Translations under genes and position numbers: made by a program
Assembly (NCBI GenBank): GCA_029252405.1
Contig: JAQXBM010000093.1
Location: forward strand, 1-37,560
Length of the DNA stretch: 37,560 nucleotides
Reading direction: 5' to 3'
Source: Crocinitomicaceae bacterium
GTDB taxonomy: Bacteria > Bacteroidota > Bacteroidia > Flavobacteriales_D > Crocinitomicaceae
Notes under the pieces: model-generated
Seen by the model: only the letters and a program-made list of their open reading frames with translations
The model's database searches: none
Told to the model about the DNA's origin: nothing
In this document: positions 17,502-25,356 of the stretch, in pieces
How positions within the stretch are numbered: the stretch's first letter is position 1
Layout: every line of letters starts with the position of its first letter

Positions 17502-18068
17502 TTAATTAGTTTTTTTTGGAGACTCGCCAGTAAGGTCTGGAATAATGTCGGGGAAGGCACTATCATTTACCATGTGAATTCGAAGTTTATACAACATGCT
17601 CGGCACGGCATTACTTCCCATTACCTTCCACACTGATTCTACATCTTGCAAGGATAAGTTGCAAGCCTCAAGTGTGATTTTTTGTATTTCTTCAGGTAAA
17701 GCTGGATTGGTCTTTTGGTCGAAGAACGAATTCGCTTGAAAATACTGAATTACAAGCCTTAACATCTTTAACCCTTCTAATTCATCTTCATAGTTTGCTG
17801 CAGCTAGCATGTATACATTCATCTGCATTACTGGCTGGGTAGAAACCTTACCTTGTGTGGCGAAGCCCATGCGGGAATCACTGAAGCGCGCATTTTCTTC
17901 CAAAGAGATGTTCACGACAGATAGGAGAAGTTTGTTTATGCTTTCCTGAGCAAGCGTTCCATCAAGTTTTTTTAAACGACCGATGGTCACCATTTTGTTG
18001 TCAGTACCCAATTGTAGTTTCAGCGTTTCATTCAACTGGCCAGAGATGAATTCGAATGTTTGATTCAT
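17502..18068 (-). CDS. DUF4255 (Pvc16_N) domain protein
   Basis: A 188-residue protein covering the Pvc16_N fold almost end to end: ISGQLNETLKLQL at the start, LLLSVVNISLEENARF, then QMNVYMLAAANYEDELEGLKMLRLVIQYFQ (residues about 83-112), and the diagnostic LSLQDVESVWKVMGSNAVPS with MLYKLRIHMVND. In Photorhabdus virulence cassettes and the antifeeding prophage, the Pvc16/Afp16 protein caps the tube and ends sheath growth. Here no sheath, tube, baseplate or AAA ATPase gene lies in the window. The gene instead sits downstream of a small beta domain and three hydrolases. No signal peptide. A role as adaptor or cap is inference. Confidence 0.82.
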   Translation of the reverse strand: MNQTFEFISGQLNETLKLQLGTDNKMVTIGRLKKLDGTLAQESINKLLLSVVNISLEENARFSDSRMGFATQGKVSTQPVMQMNVYMLAAANYEDELEGLKMLRLVIQYFQANSFFDQKTNPALPEEIQKITLEACNLSLQDVESVWKVMGSNAVPSMLYKLRIHMVNDSAFPDIIPDLTGESPKKTN

Positions 18069-18202
18069 AGAGAATGAATTTTTGTGAAATTTCTTTTAAA
18101 CGTGATCTGTTGTATGCGCGCGATAAGGATTACAGTCGCATTTTGGTTTTTCCTCACCTCTAGCGTTTTAGCGACAATCTAAATGTAGCCAAAATCATTG
18201 AT

Positions 18203-18481
18203 CTACTCCAACTCACTTTCGGAGTACATGGTCGCACTTACACGAAATTCTTCTCCACGATTAACCAAAACATTTTTTTTCCAATCCATGAAACCAGCAA
18301 AAACGGCGAGCAGTAGGTATTGACCAGGATTAAGACCCCTCAATTGAAAATGTCCTTGTGGATTGGTAACGACCTTCAGGGGTTGCTCTAGACCTTCGCC
18401 GTCAACTGAAAGAACGACGCCCGGCAGGGGTTCTCCGTTTGATGCTCTTATAGTTCCTGAAATTGATGAAAGATTGCTCAT
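18203..18481 (-). CDS. Stand-alone carboxypeptidase-regulatory-like domain protein
   Basis: A 92-residue protein from the ATG at 18481. The open frame extends upstream to 18562, but that part is not convincing. The whole protein is one beta-sandwich of the CarboxypepD_reg type: SGTIRASNGEPLPGVVLSVDG, NPQGHFQLRGLNPGQYLL and FVDWKK-like FMDWKKNVLV. No signal peptide is present, although such domains are usually extracellular. Some DUF4255 proteins carry a similar domain at their C-terminus, so this may be a split partner of the neighbouring DUF4255 protein. That link rests on memory of the family and on adjacency (134 bp gap). Confidence 0.75.
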   Translation of the reverse strand: MSNLSSISGTIRASNGEPLPGVVLSVDGEGLEQPLKVVTNPQGHFQLRGLNPGQYLLLAVFAGFMDWKKNVLVNRGEEFRVSATMYSESELE

Positions 18482-18624
18482 AGTGTTTTCGATTAATTTT
18501 GAAATGAATTTAGTTAAAATTGATTCAACTAAGAACAAATAAAAAACCAACTCACGAATCAACTTGCTAATTGAAGTGATTACATGAGCTGGTTTTCAGT
18601 ACTTAGATTCTCTAAAGAATGGAC

Positions 18625-20421
18625 TTAACCATTTGTTCTTCGATCCTTAAGACGCTTTAAAAGCTTGTGGTTTTCTTCTCCAGAAACCTCAGGCCAAATT
18701 ACTGTATCTGGCATTGTTCCTTTCTCCCACATTACTTCAGTTAACAACTCATGGAGTTCTTGACGCTTTTTCTTGATCATAGCTGCGTTTAACTTGTCTT
18801 CAGTTGTTCCATTGTACAGCTGAATAATCGATCGAAGATCTTGATAAGCAAGATTGTGTCTTTCGTCAGGATCATTCGTCAAGTTGTACATTTCGTATTC
18901 CATATTCTGATTGTAGTTTGGATCAAAATACACGGAATATTTCCACGTTTGATTCCCTTTTTCCTGAATGATCGTTCGGATCCGACAGGCTCCCATTTCT
19001 TGAGGTTCTGCAGATTCAATGTAGCTGTCATCAAAGGTAAAATGAAGGTGATCCTGTACCGTTTTTTCTGGCTTGTCGAGGATGTCCATGAGGCTTTGAC
19101 CTTGCATTGGGTATTTATCGGTGTTGGCACCTGCGAAGTCCGCTAATGTTGGCATGATGTCAATTAACCCAGCGAATGACTCAGTTGTTTGTCCAGCGAA
19201 CATTTCCGAGTCTGTTGTGTGGGAAAAGATCATGGGCACATTAATGGTTTGCTGATAAGCGTTGAACATTTTTTGGCGCATCATACCATGTGACATTGCC
19301 ATGTCGCCATGATCACTGATTCGAACGATTATGCTGTCTTTTGTTCTTGGATTATCATCGATTGCGTCTAATACCTTGACTATTTCTTTGTCGACTACAG
19401 AAGTTAAGTGAGCGTAAAACTTAACATAATTGTGCGCAACTTTCTTCGAGTTGATTTCCCCAAAACCTTGCACCATCCCTTGCCAAGTCGACTGAATTTT
19501 TGGCTTAGTCTTCAGCTTTTCATTCCACGTGGAAGGAAGCTCAACCGGGATATGCATAAAATGTTTCTTTTTGTATCCTCCGAGTCGGTACAAAGGTGGA
19601 TTTCTAGGAACGCCATAAGGACTGCTCATCGTCTCATTTCCTGGATAGGACAATACATCATGCGGATTTACAAGTGACACAACCATGAAGAGTGGCTTAC
19701 CATCGTCGTCTTCGCCCTTTCCATAATTATTGATAAAGTTGACGGCACTCGCTTCGATTTTTTCCTTTTCTGTTTGTTTTTTGCTCTTTCTCGGAAGTTT
19801 CTTTCCGTACCATGCGCTCTGTCCTTCCCCATCTACGAAACGACCATCGTTGTTGAAACGACCTCCACCAAAATTGTAGATGTTGGCATCATCTCCCGCG
19901 TCAGGAAAATTCCATTCTTTGATTCCGTAATTCGTGTCTAATTGGGTTTCATCATCCTCTGTCCAATACAAATGATCCATGTCCGGCGTCAACGGTCCTT
20001 TTCTTTTCTTTTTGACAAAATTCACGGGTTTGCTGACGTGCCATTTTCCTTTGAAGGCAACATTGTACCCAGCGTCCTCCATCATTTTGAACATGTTCCC
20101 CATGTTGTTGCGCAATTGTCCTTGCATAACTTGAGTATAGCCATTTGACGGATTAGCCTTGTTAAATGGATCATCAAACGCCAATACTTGTGTCGCTCCG
20201 TGCGTCGCCGGAAAGGTGCTTGTGAACAAAGTTGCCCGACTTGCAGTACACGTGCAGGAATTGCAAATAGCGTTGTTAAATGCGAGGCCCTTCTTTAAAA
20301 GCCTGTTCATTGCGGGTAGATGTTTTTCTGCCCAAACGGTGTCCCATTTTTGCTTCCAGGTCTGCTGATCTGTGATAATAAGAACAATGTTTGGTTTTAC
20401 TAATTCGCTTGCTTTAGCCAT
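18625..20421 (-). CDS. Sulfatase (type I, formylglycine-dependent) without signal peptide
   Basis: From the ATG at 20421 the protein has 598 residues; a GTG at 20466 would add 15 unlikely ones. The alkaline-phosphatase-superfamily fold is shown by PNIVLIITDQQ at the N-terminus, the modification site C58-T-A-S-R with ATLFTSTFPATHG, the metal site ISDHGDMAMSHGM and the C-terminal YNLTNDPDERHNL. C58 would be converted to formylglycine. The usual motif is CxPxR; here Ala replaces Pro. The DQ pair after IT is seen in choline-sulfatase-like members. Substrate unknown. Unlike most marine Bacteroidota sulfatases there is no signal peptide or lipobox. It lies 67 bp downstream of the DUF1254 gene. Confidence 0.88.
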   Translation of the reverse strand: MAKASELVKPNIVLIITDQQTWKQKWDTVWAEKHLPAMNRLLKKGLAFNNAICNSCTCTASRATLFTSTFPATHGATQVLAFDDPFNKANPSNGYTQVMQGQLRNNMGNMFKMMEDAGYNVAFKGKWHVSKPVNFVKKKRKGPLTPDMDHLYWTEDDETQLDTNYGIKEWNFPDAGDDANIYNFGGGRFNNDGRFVDGEGQSAWYGKKLPRKSKKQTEKEKIEASAVNFINNYGKGEDDDGKPLFMVVSLVNPHDVLSYPGNETMSSPYGVPRNPPLYRLGGYKKKHFMHIPVELPSTWNEKLKTKPKIQSTWQGMVQGFGEINSKKVAHNYVKFYAHLTSVVDKEIVKVLDAIDDNPRTKDSIIVRISDHGDMAMSHGMMRQKMFNAYQQTINVPMIFSHTTDSEMFAGQTTESFAGLIDIMPTLADFAGANTDKYPMQGQSLMDILDKPEKTVQDHLHFTFDDSYIESAEPQEMGACRIRTIIQEKGNQTWKYSVYFDPNYNQNMEYEMYNLTNDPDERHNLAYQDLRSIIQLYNGTTEDKLNAAMIKKKRQELHELLTEVMWEKGTMPDTVIWPEVSGEENHKLLKRLKDRRTNG

Positions 20422-20488
20422 AGTTTTTAATTTATGTGTGGTATATGAAATGCCCTCTTTGGACACGTTCAGTTGAATTTAGAGTTAA

Positions 20489-22063
20489 TTATTCAGCTTT
20501 TGTAATTCCATTTGGAATCCAGTTTTCACCGTTTGGACCCTTCACCAAATACAATGGACCTTTTTCGATGTTTCTTTCTTGTCCCCAAAGGATCGGGCTG
20601 TAAATGCGCAGGAAGACGATAAATTCTTTCGTGCCCTTAAATTCTTCGTTGTTCGGTATTGGCAACCAGTTATTGAATTTATCGGAGTCAGCCGGTGGAG
20701 CATCGGCTTGAAGGTATAATGTGATGCTTCCATCAGGATCGACAGTTACATCGTGATCTTGAATCAGTGGTTGTCCGATCGCGTCATAGTCGACTCCTGC
20801 TTTTGTTGCGTTGGAATTGTCGACCAAAGTTCCGTCACTGTTGTAAATGGTAACAGACCAGAATGAACCTTTCTCAAGAGGAATTGGACCGTCAAATTTG
20901 AGTTCATATTTGAAGTTTCCACTGAGTGCGTTCCCGTTGGAATCCATCGTTGAATATCCGTAAACACAATCTTCCACGCGATTGGCACCCAATGCCCAAC
21001 GAGCGATGTTTGCGCGGTTTTTGAACTTGGTTCCAAAATCTCCAAGAAATTTATATCTCGGGAAAGTCCATTGATTGGTTTTGGAACTATTCGAACCTTT
21101 TCGCTTTTCTTGAAATTGAGCTGCTGCTTCAAGCGCTGATTGCACGGTTGCTTGACTTTGCAAATCCAATTCTGTGAAATCAAATGACACCTCAGGATTC
21201 TCAGTCGTACCGAAATTGAACCCGATTTGTTCCAGCTTCTTGACCATTTTGCGGTCTTTTTTGGTGTCGAGCGGCGGGCAATAGTTGAGCATTGCAGCCA
21301 TTCGACCATAAAACGCGGAAGCATCCATCTTCTGGATTTGGTAGAATGGAGCAGTAACGATATCCACTACAGGATCAACTTGGATGATTTCTGGTTGGTA
21401 AGGCTCGTTGTGCTTGCTCAAAGGCTGGAGATAGAGGTTCGGATAGATTTTTTCGTTGATCCAAGCGAGATCTTCCGCTCTGCCATCTGAAAAAACGCGA
21501 CCAATGATCCAGGCTGTGTCCGTGTCCATTCGGATAACGGTCATTCCATCAAACTCATTGTTCCGCTCCTCATAATTTGTACCTACGAAAACATACTTTC
21601 CAGGCTGACTGTCAACTCGTCGTCCAGGTGTGTTTTCGATAACATTTGTCCAGCCGTCAAGCACCTGCATGATAAAAAAGCGCGTGTTTTCGCCGTTCAT
21701 ATCCGTAAAGGCAGGAAGATTCATCACGATTGGTTCATCTCTTAAATTGAGAGAAGCTATCATGTATAGAGTAGACGTGCTCAGAAGAACAACATTTTTT
21801 GCTTCAGGACCAGGCCACTGCGTTTGCAATGCGAATTGGTTCATGGGTGCTCCTCCAGCTCCGCCATTTCCGGGATCTTGAGGGGTGTTGTTCAATTGTT
21901 GCAGGGTAACACCCATCATCACCAATGGATATCCATAGATGTAGGCGTCAAATGCATTGTCAAAAGTTTTCTTGACATATGGAATAGACGATTGAAGTCT
22001 ACTTCTGTCTTTTTCGGTCTCAGTGGGTTGCTGTGATTTTAATTCTTTCGTGATTTCAAACAT
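20489..22063 (-). CDS. DUF1254/DUF1214 domain protein without signal peptide
   Basis: A 524-residue protein. The N-terminal half has the DUF1254 hallmark FDAYIYGYPLVMMGVT, then LLSTSTLYMIASLNL and the strand set around RFFIMQVLDGWTNV. The C-terminal part (about 385-500) is DUF1214, with GANRVEDCVYGYSTMDSNG, KFDGPIPLEKGSFWSVTIYN and SITLYLQADAPP. The two domains form a double beta-sandwich found in many bacteria and giant viruses. The biochemical role is not established to my knowledge. Most bacterial members are periplasmic; this one begins MFEITKELKSQQPTETEKDR with no signal peptide. Located between the sulfatase and the nucleoside hydrolase on the same strand. Confidence 0.87.
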   Translation of the reverse strand: MFEITKELKSQQPTETEKDRSRLQSSIPYVKKTFDNAFDAYIYGYPLVMMGVTLQQLNNTPQDPGNGGAGGAPMNQFALQTQWPGPEAKNVVLLSTSTLYMIASLNLRDEPIVMNLPAFTDMNGENTRFFIMQVLDGWTNVIENTPGRRVDSQPGKYVFVGTNYEERNNEFDGMTVIRMDTDTAWIIGRVFSDGRAEDLAWINEKIYPNLYLQPLSKHNEPYQPEIIQVDPVVDIVTAPFYQIQKMDASAFYGRMAAMLNYCPPLDTKKDRKMVKKLEQIGFNFGTTENPEVSFDFTELDLQSQATVQSALEAAAQFQEKRKGSNSSKTNQWTFPRYKFLGDFGTKFKNRANIARWALGANRVEDCVYGYSTMDSNGNALSGNFKYELKFDGPIPLEKGSFWSVTIYNSDGTLVDNSNATKAGVDYDAIGQPLIQDHDVTVDPDGSITLYLQADAPPADSDKFNNWLPIPNNEEFKGTKEFIVFLRIYSPILWGQERNIEKGPLYLVKGPNGENWIPNGITKAE

Positions 22064-22357
22064 TGTAAATAGTTTTAATTAAGATGTGTAGATCAATCAC
22101 TTATCTCACATTTTCGAGAGGTGATTGCGTGGTTGCAATGTCGAAATTTCGGAAGGATGCAGAATGAGCAGAATAACCTGATTGGCAAAAACAGGTCAAT
22201 CAACCTAGTCAGAAATAAGTGGATGAATGTTCGGAAATGTCAGCTGAAAAGTCAGGACGCGAGAGGTCAAGACCTATCTTCTGAGGAATCACAAAAATCG
22301 GAAGCAAGCTCTCGGGCGTCGAAAGGAAGCATTCTTGTTCAGCTGTATTCTAGCCTA
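22064..22357. other. 294-bp gap inside the accessory cluster
   Basis: Non-coding region between the DUF1254 gene and the nucleoside hydrolase gene. No TTG-N19-TAnnTTTG promoter, terminator or recognisable RNA was found on either strand. It is long compared with the other gaps in the cluster, so an unusual promoter for the DUF1254-sulfatase-DUF4255 genes may lie here. A short open frame on the plus strand (22121-22375) has no family features. Confidence 0.4.
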
Positions 22358-23389
22358 TCATTCGGGCTTCATTAGCAAGGCCTTGATTTCCTCATCGAAT
22401 TCATTTTCAACATCTTTCAAATAGATTACCCTTTTTTCTTTCGTGCTTTCAGGTGGGGCAACTAAATAATATTTGAATGAAGTTTTGGTATTCAGCTGTG
22501 TATCATCTTGTGCAAGCGGAATCTCGATTGCCCGTTCTTCAGCAACAAACCAATCCGGATTAATAGCATAAGCTCCTGCTAGTAAATCGAAGGGATTAAA
22601 GCCATTGACTGGAATCTGCTCACCTTCGTCATTCAAAATAGGCTTCAGGTTATCGTCAATTTCATTCCCAAAACTTCTCCATAGGCCTAACCATTGGTCG
22701 GAAACAGAGGCCATATAGGCAACATCAGGGGAGCCGTGCTCCTCAAAGTTATTGAGGTCGTTTTTACTAATCCATAGCTTTCTGGCCACTTCAACTCCTA
22801 CTAATACCACCTTTACTGTGCTTTGCAATAATGCTCTAAACGATTCAGGGTCAACATCGAAATTTAAATCACGAAACGGTGCTTTCGTGTCATCACATAA
22901 TTGTTTGGTTCCAAAGTAGAACTGTTGATCAACGCTGTAGCGTCCAGCAATCACGATGACTGATTCAATTTTTTCTGCAAGTTCTGGATGAAGCAGAAGG
23001 ACTGTTGCAACATTTGTGAGCGCACCAATCGCCACAATAGTGAGTTTCTTTCCTGGTTCAAGATTTTTCAAATAGGTCGCTAATCCTTTTGATGCGTCCG
23101 TTTCAATCAAATTAACGTTTGGAGCTAGCTTGGTATGAACGTTGAGTTGCAATGGTTCTTGGGCTCCCCAATAAATTGGTGGAGCTTTGGGCTCCAAACT
23201 CATTAGTTTGATCAGTTTTTGGTAGGCATTCGCAACATACGTATTCCCGAAAACCGCACTGACGCCTACGACTTCAATATGTTTACTGTGAAACAACGCA
23301 ATCATGGCGTAGCCATCATCGCAATCACCTAAATCATCGCCGTAAGCTGGATCAGTATCGACCCAAACCAATTTTTTATTCTCGCTCAT
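22358..23389 (-). CDS. Inosine-uridine-type nucleoside hydrolase
   Basis: A 343-residue protein from the ATG at 23389; a TTG at 23425 in the same frame is unlikely. It belongs to the nucleoside N-ribohydrolase family, which splits ribonucleosides into base and ribose with a bound calcium. DTDP (11-14) and DCDDGYAM (22-29) supply the metal-binding aspartates, with about seven more residues between them than in the classical DxDPxxDD motif. VSAVFGNTY, AIGALTNVATVL and the C-terminal NPFDLLAGAYAINP are typical. This spaced variant resembles one known from other family members. No signal peptide. It is the first gene of the minus-strand cluster. Confidence 0.87.
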   Translation of the reverse strand: MSENKKLVWVDTDPAYGDDLGDCDDGYAMIALFHSKHIEVVGVSAVFGNTYVANAYQKLIKLMSLEPKAPPIYWGAQEPLQLNVHTKLAPNVNLIETDASKGLATYLKNLEPGKKLTIVAIGALTNVATVLLLHPELAEKIESVIVIAGRYSVDQQFYFGTKQLCDDTKAPFRDLNFDVDPESFRALLQSTVKVVLVGVEVARKLWISKNDLNNFEEHGSPDVAYMASVSDQWLGLWRSFGNEIDDNLKPILNDEGEQIPVNGFNPFDLLAGAYAINPDWFVAEERAIEIPLAQDDTQLNTKTSFKYYLVAPPESTKEKRVIYLKDVENEFDEEIKALLMKPE

Positions 23390-23480
23390 AGAATTCTTGT
23401 TTCCTCTAAAGCTAGAACAATTCAAGAGACTGGTAGCGGGTAGTATTACCCGTATTGTTGGAAGACAAGTATGTTTGACC

Positions 23481-24014
23481 TTAAAATTTCAAGCGATACA
23501 CTTCCACAGGAATTCGCATAAACTTCGCCATTCCATCAAAGGTCAAGCCATTCGCCAACGCCACTTTTTTAGAGGCTTCATTTTCAGGATGGATCATGGA
23601 CATCACGCTTTTGGTATCGGTTTCGGCTTTCGCATAATCAATGAAGTGCTTCGCCAACTCGCGCGCATAGCCCTTTCCCCAGAACTCAGGCAGGAGAGAG
23701 TAGGTGATTTCTAAATCGTCGTTTCCGTACAATTCGCGGTGAATGATTCCTCCAACTCCCATGAACTTCCCCGAACTTTTTTCTATCACCGCAAGCTGAC
23801 CGTAAACTCCATCTTTCTTGCGCTGAATTTGTCGGTCAATCCAGACGTGCGCTCTTGCATCCGCAGGTTTTGAAATATCCTGACCCAAGAATCGGTGGTA
23901 ATCTTCGGAGTTGAAAAAGGGCATCCACAATTCAACGTCCTCAACCGTCAGGGAACGAAAAAGCAGCCGATCGCTCGACTGCTTGTAATAGGTTGTCTTT
24001 GGTTTAGACTTCAT
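23481..24014 (-). CDS. GNAT family N-acetyltransferase (RimJ/RimL-like)
   Basis: A 177-residue acetyltransferase of the GNAT fold. It begins with the RimJ/RimL-type segment SDRLLFRSLTVEDVELWMPFF. The acetyl-CoA pyrophosphate loop is in LPEFWGKGYARELAKHFIDYA (about 110-130), followed by HPENEASKKVALANGLTF, the standard closing helix and strand. Members acetylate ribosomal protein N-termini or small molecules; the target cannot be told. The gene lies only 6 bp downstream of the preceding minus-strand gene, so the two probably share a transcript although nothing else links them. Confidence 0.88.
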   Translation of the reverse strand: MKSKPKTTYYKQSSDRLLFRSLTVEDVELWMPFFNSEDYHRFLGQDISKPADARAHVWIDRQIQRKKDGVYGQLAVIEKSSGKFMGVGGIIHRELYGNDDLEITYSLLPEFWGKGYARELAKHFIDYAKAETDTKSVMSMIHPENEASKKVALANGLTFDGMAKFMRIPVEVYRLKF

Positions 24015-24020
24015 TATTGG

Positions 24021-25247
24021 TTAGTAATGAATATTCCAACGTTTTTTCTGATCTGCGTAGAATCCTCTCTCGGCATTCGCATGACGTTTGAATTTTCCTC
24101 CAGCGCTGATCGCTAGGTTGACGTTGATGTCACATTTGTCATACTCACCCTGCCAAGCAAGTAATTCAGCCATGTTAGACTGAATCATAGCGGTGATCTT
24201 ATCGTTGATGCGTGCTTTTTTATCGTATGAATTGCTTTCTTCCAAGATCATGTTCCAATCTGCAAGAGCTTCTTCAATTTTGTCCATGGCAGAACCACGG
24301 TCGCGATCTTGTGAAACAAGCATCAAAGCCTGAACAGTCTTCGTATATGCCATTGTAACGTCTGAGTAATCGTACGATTTGAATTTCTTCACAGCATACA
24401 ATTCAGCATTTCTTGTTTTTGGAACGTACCCAATTTGATTGTTCAAGAAAGAGTTCGTTGCTGTTGCCGCTTTGTTACGAGCAGCCACTTCTAAATTTCT
24501 TCTGAATTCATCTTCACGAGTTAACATGTACACTTCGTAGTCGTATTTACTTGAGTAACTTCCGACAGCATATGATTGGCGCCCAGTGTTGATTCTCTGA
24601 AAGATCAATTTCCCTTGCGTTGGTGATTCCACAGTTATTTCAACAGGAAGGTTGTATGTTGCTGTGTAAGTATATTTCGTTGATGTTCCCGTTCCTTTTT
24701 TGCTTGAAGTGATTTGAACATTTGAGAGACCCAAAACGTTCACGGTAACAACAAATCCGCCCATGCCTTTTTCGAAACCGGCAATGTTCACCCTGTTAAG
24801 AACAATGTTTTCATCCATTGGTGTATTCAAACGAGGCTCTTGCAAACCTGCGGGAAATATTGGTGCAACTGGATATGCTGGTTTTATTGGTTGAGGAAGT
24901 GCTAATCCGTTCGGCTGTGTTTTACCAGCATTTACGTCTTTCTCCCAAGTCGCCATTCTTCGAAAATAGGCAACGTCGATAGAATCAGTTGAACGCTTGT
25001 ACTGAATCATTGATTGCATGTACATGTCCATTGACGCCTTTTTGTTGAGTTCGTGCGCAGCAATAATCTCTTGGTTCGATTGCTCGTAGCCATGTACGAA
25101 CTTGACGTCATAATTGGTGAAGGCATTGTCTACCTTGATATACGGCAATTGCGTAAAGGTAAAATTGATTTTGTTATCATCGATCATCTGCCCGAAAGCA
25201 AGAGAAAGTGACCCTACAAAGGATACGATTAGTAGTAGTGTTTTCAT
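24021..25247 (-). CDS. Secreted protein of unknown family
   Basis: A 408-residue protein with a clear signal peptide (residues 1-19, ending LSLAFGQ). I do not recognise the family. The mature N-terminal half is proline- and beta-rich (LALPQPIKPAYPVAPIFPAG). The middle has beta strands with Thr/Ser/Lys runs (TSSKKGTGTSTKYTYTATY). The last 150 residues look helical, with repeat-like segments (YDYSDVTMAYTKTVQALMLV, ALADWNMILEESNSYDKKAR, MAELLAWQGEYDKCDINVNLA) that resemble TPR-type pairs. It is probably periplasmic or outer-membrane-associated since no sorting domain or lipobox is present. Confidence 0.75.
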   Translation of the reverse strand: MKTLLLIVSFVGSLSLAFGQMIDDNKINFTFTQLPYIKVDNAFTNYDVKFVHGYEQSNQEIIAAHELNKKASMDMYMQSMIQYKRSTDSIDVAYFRRMATWEKDVNAGKTQPNGLALPQPIKPAYPVAPIFPAGLQEPRLNTPMDENIVLNRVNIAGFEKGMGGFVVTVNVLGLSNVQITSSKKGTGTSTKYTYTATYNLPVEITVESPTQGKLIFQRINTGRQSYAVGSYSSKYDYEVYMLTREDEFRRNLEVAARNKAATATNSFLNNQIGYVPKTRNAELYAVKKFKSYDYSDVTMAYTKTVQALMLVSQDRDRGSAMDKIEEALADWNMILEESNSYDKKARINDKITAMIQSNMAELLAWQGEYDKCDINVNLAISAGGKFKRHANAERGFYADQKKRWNIHY

Positions 25248-25356
25248 AATTGGTTTGTTTTATGGTAATCCCGATAATACCAAATTAGTTTTGTTTGTGT
25301 CTTCCAAGGTCAAATTGAATGCCAAAAAGGCCCATTTAACAGGAAAATAACAAAGA

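Noticed and set aside
16590-18068. HExxH protein and DUF4255 protein as two parts of one injection system locus
   Set aside because: The HExxH protein is on the other strand, has a membrane anchor and does not clearly match the DUF4157 eCIS domain, so no link can be supported.
22121-22375. An 84-codon plus-strand frame in the gap of the accessory cluster
   Set aside because: No signal, domain or promoter; it runs into the end of the opposing nucleoside hydrolase gene.
22358-23389. Insertion in the nucleoside hydrolase metal motif as a novel active site
   Set aside because: The spaced form DTDP ... DxDDG also appears, from memory, in other family members, so it is a known type of variation and the ligands seem intact.
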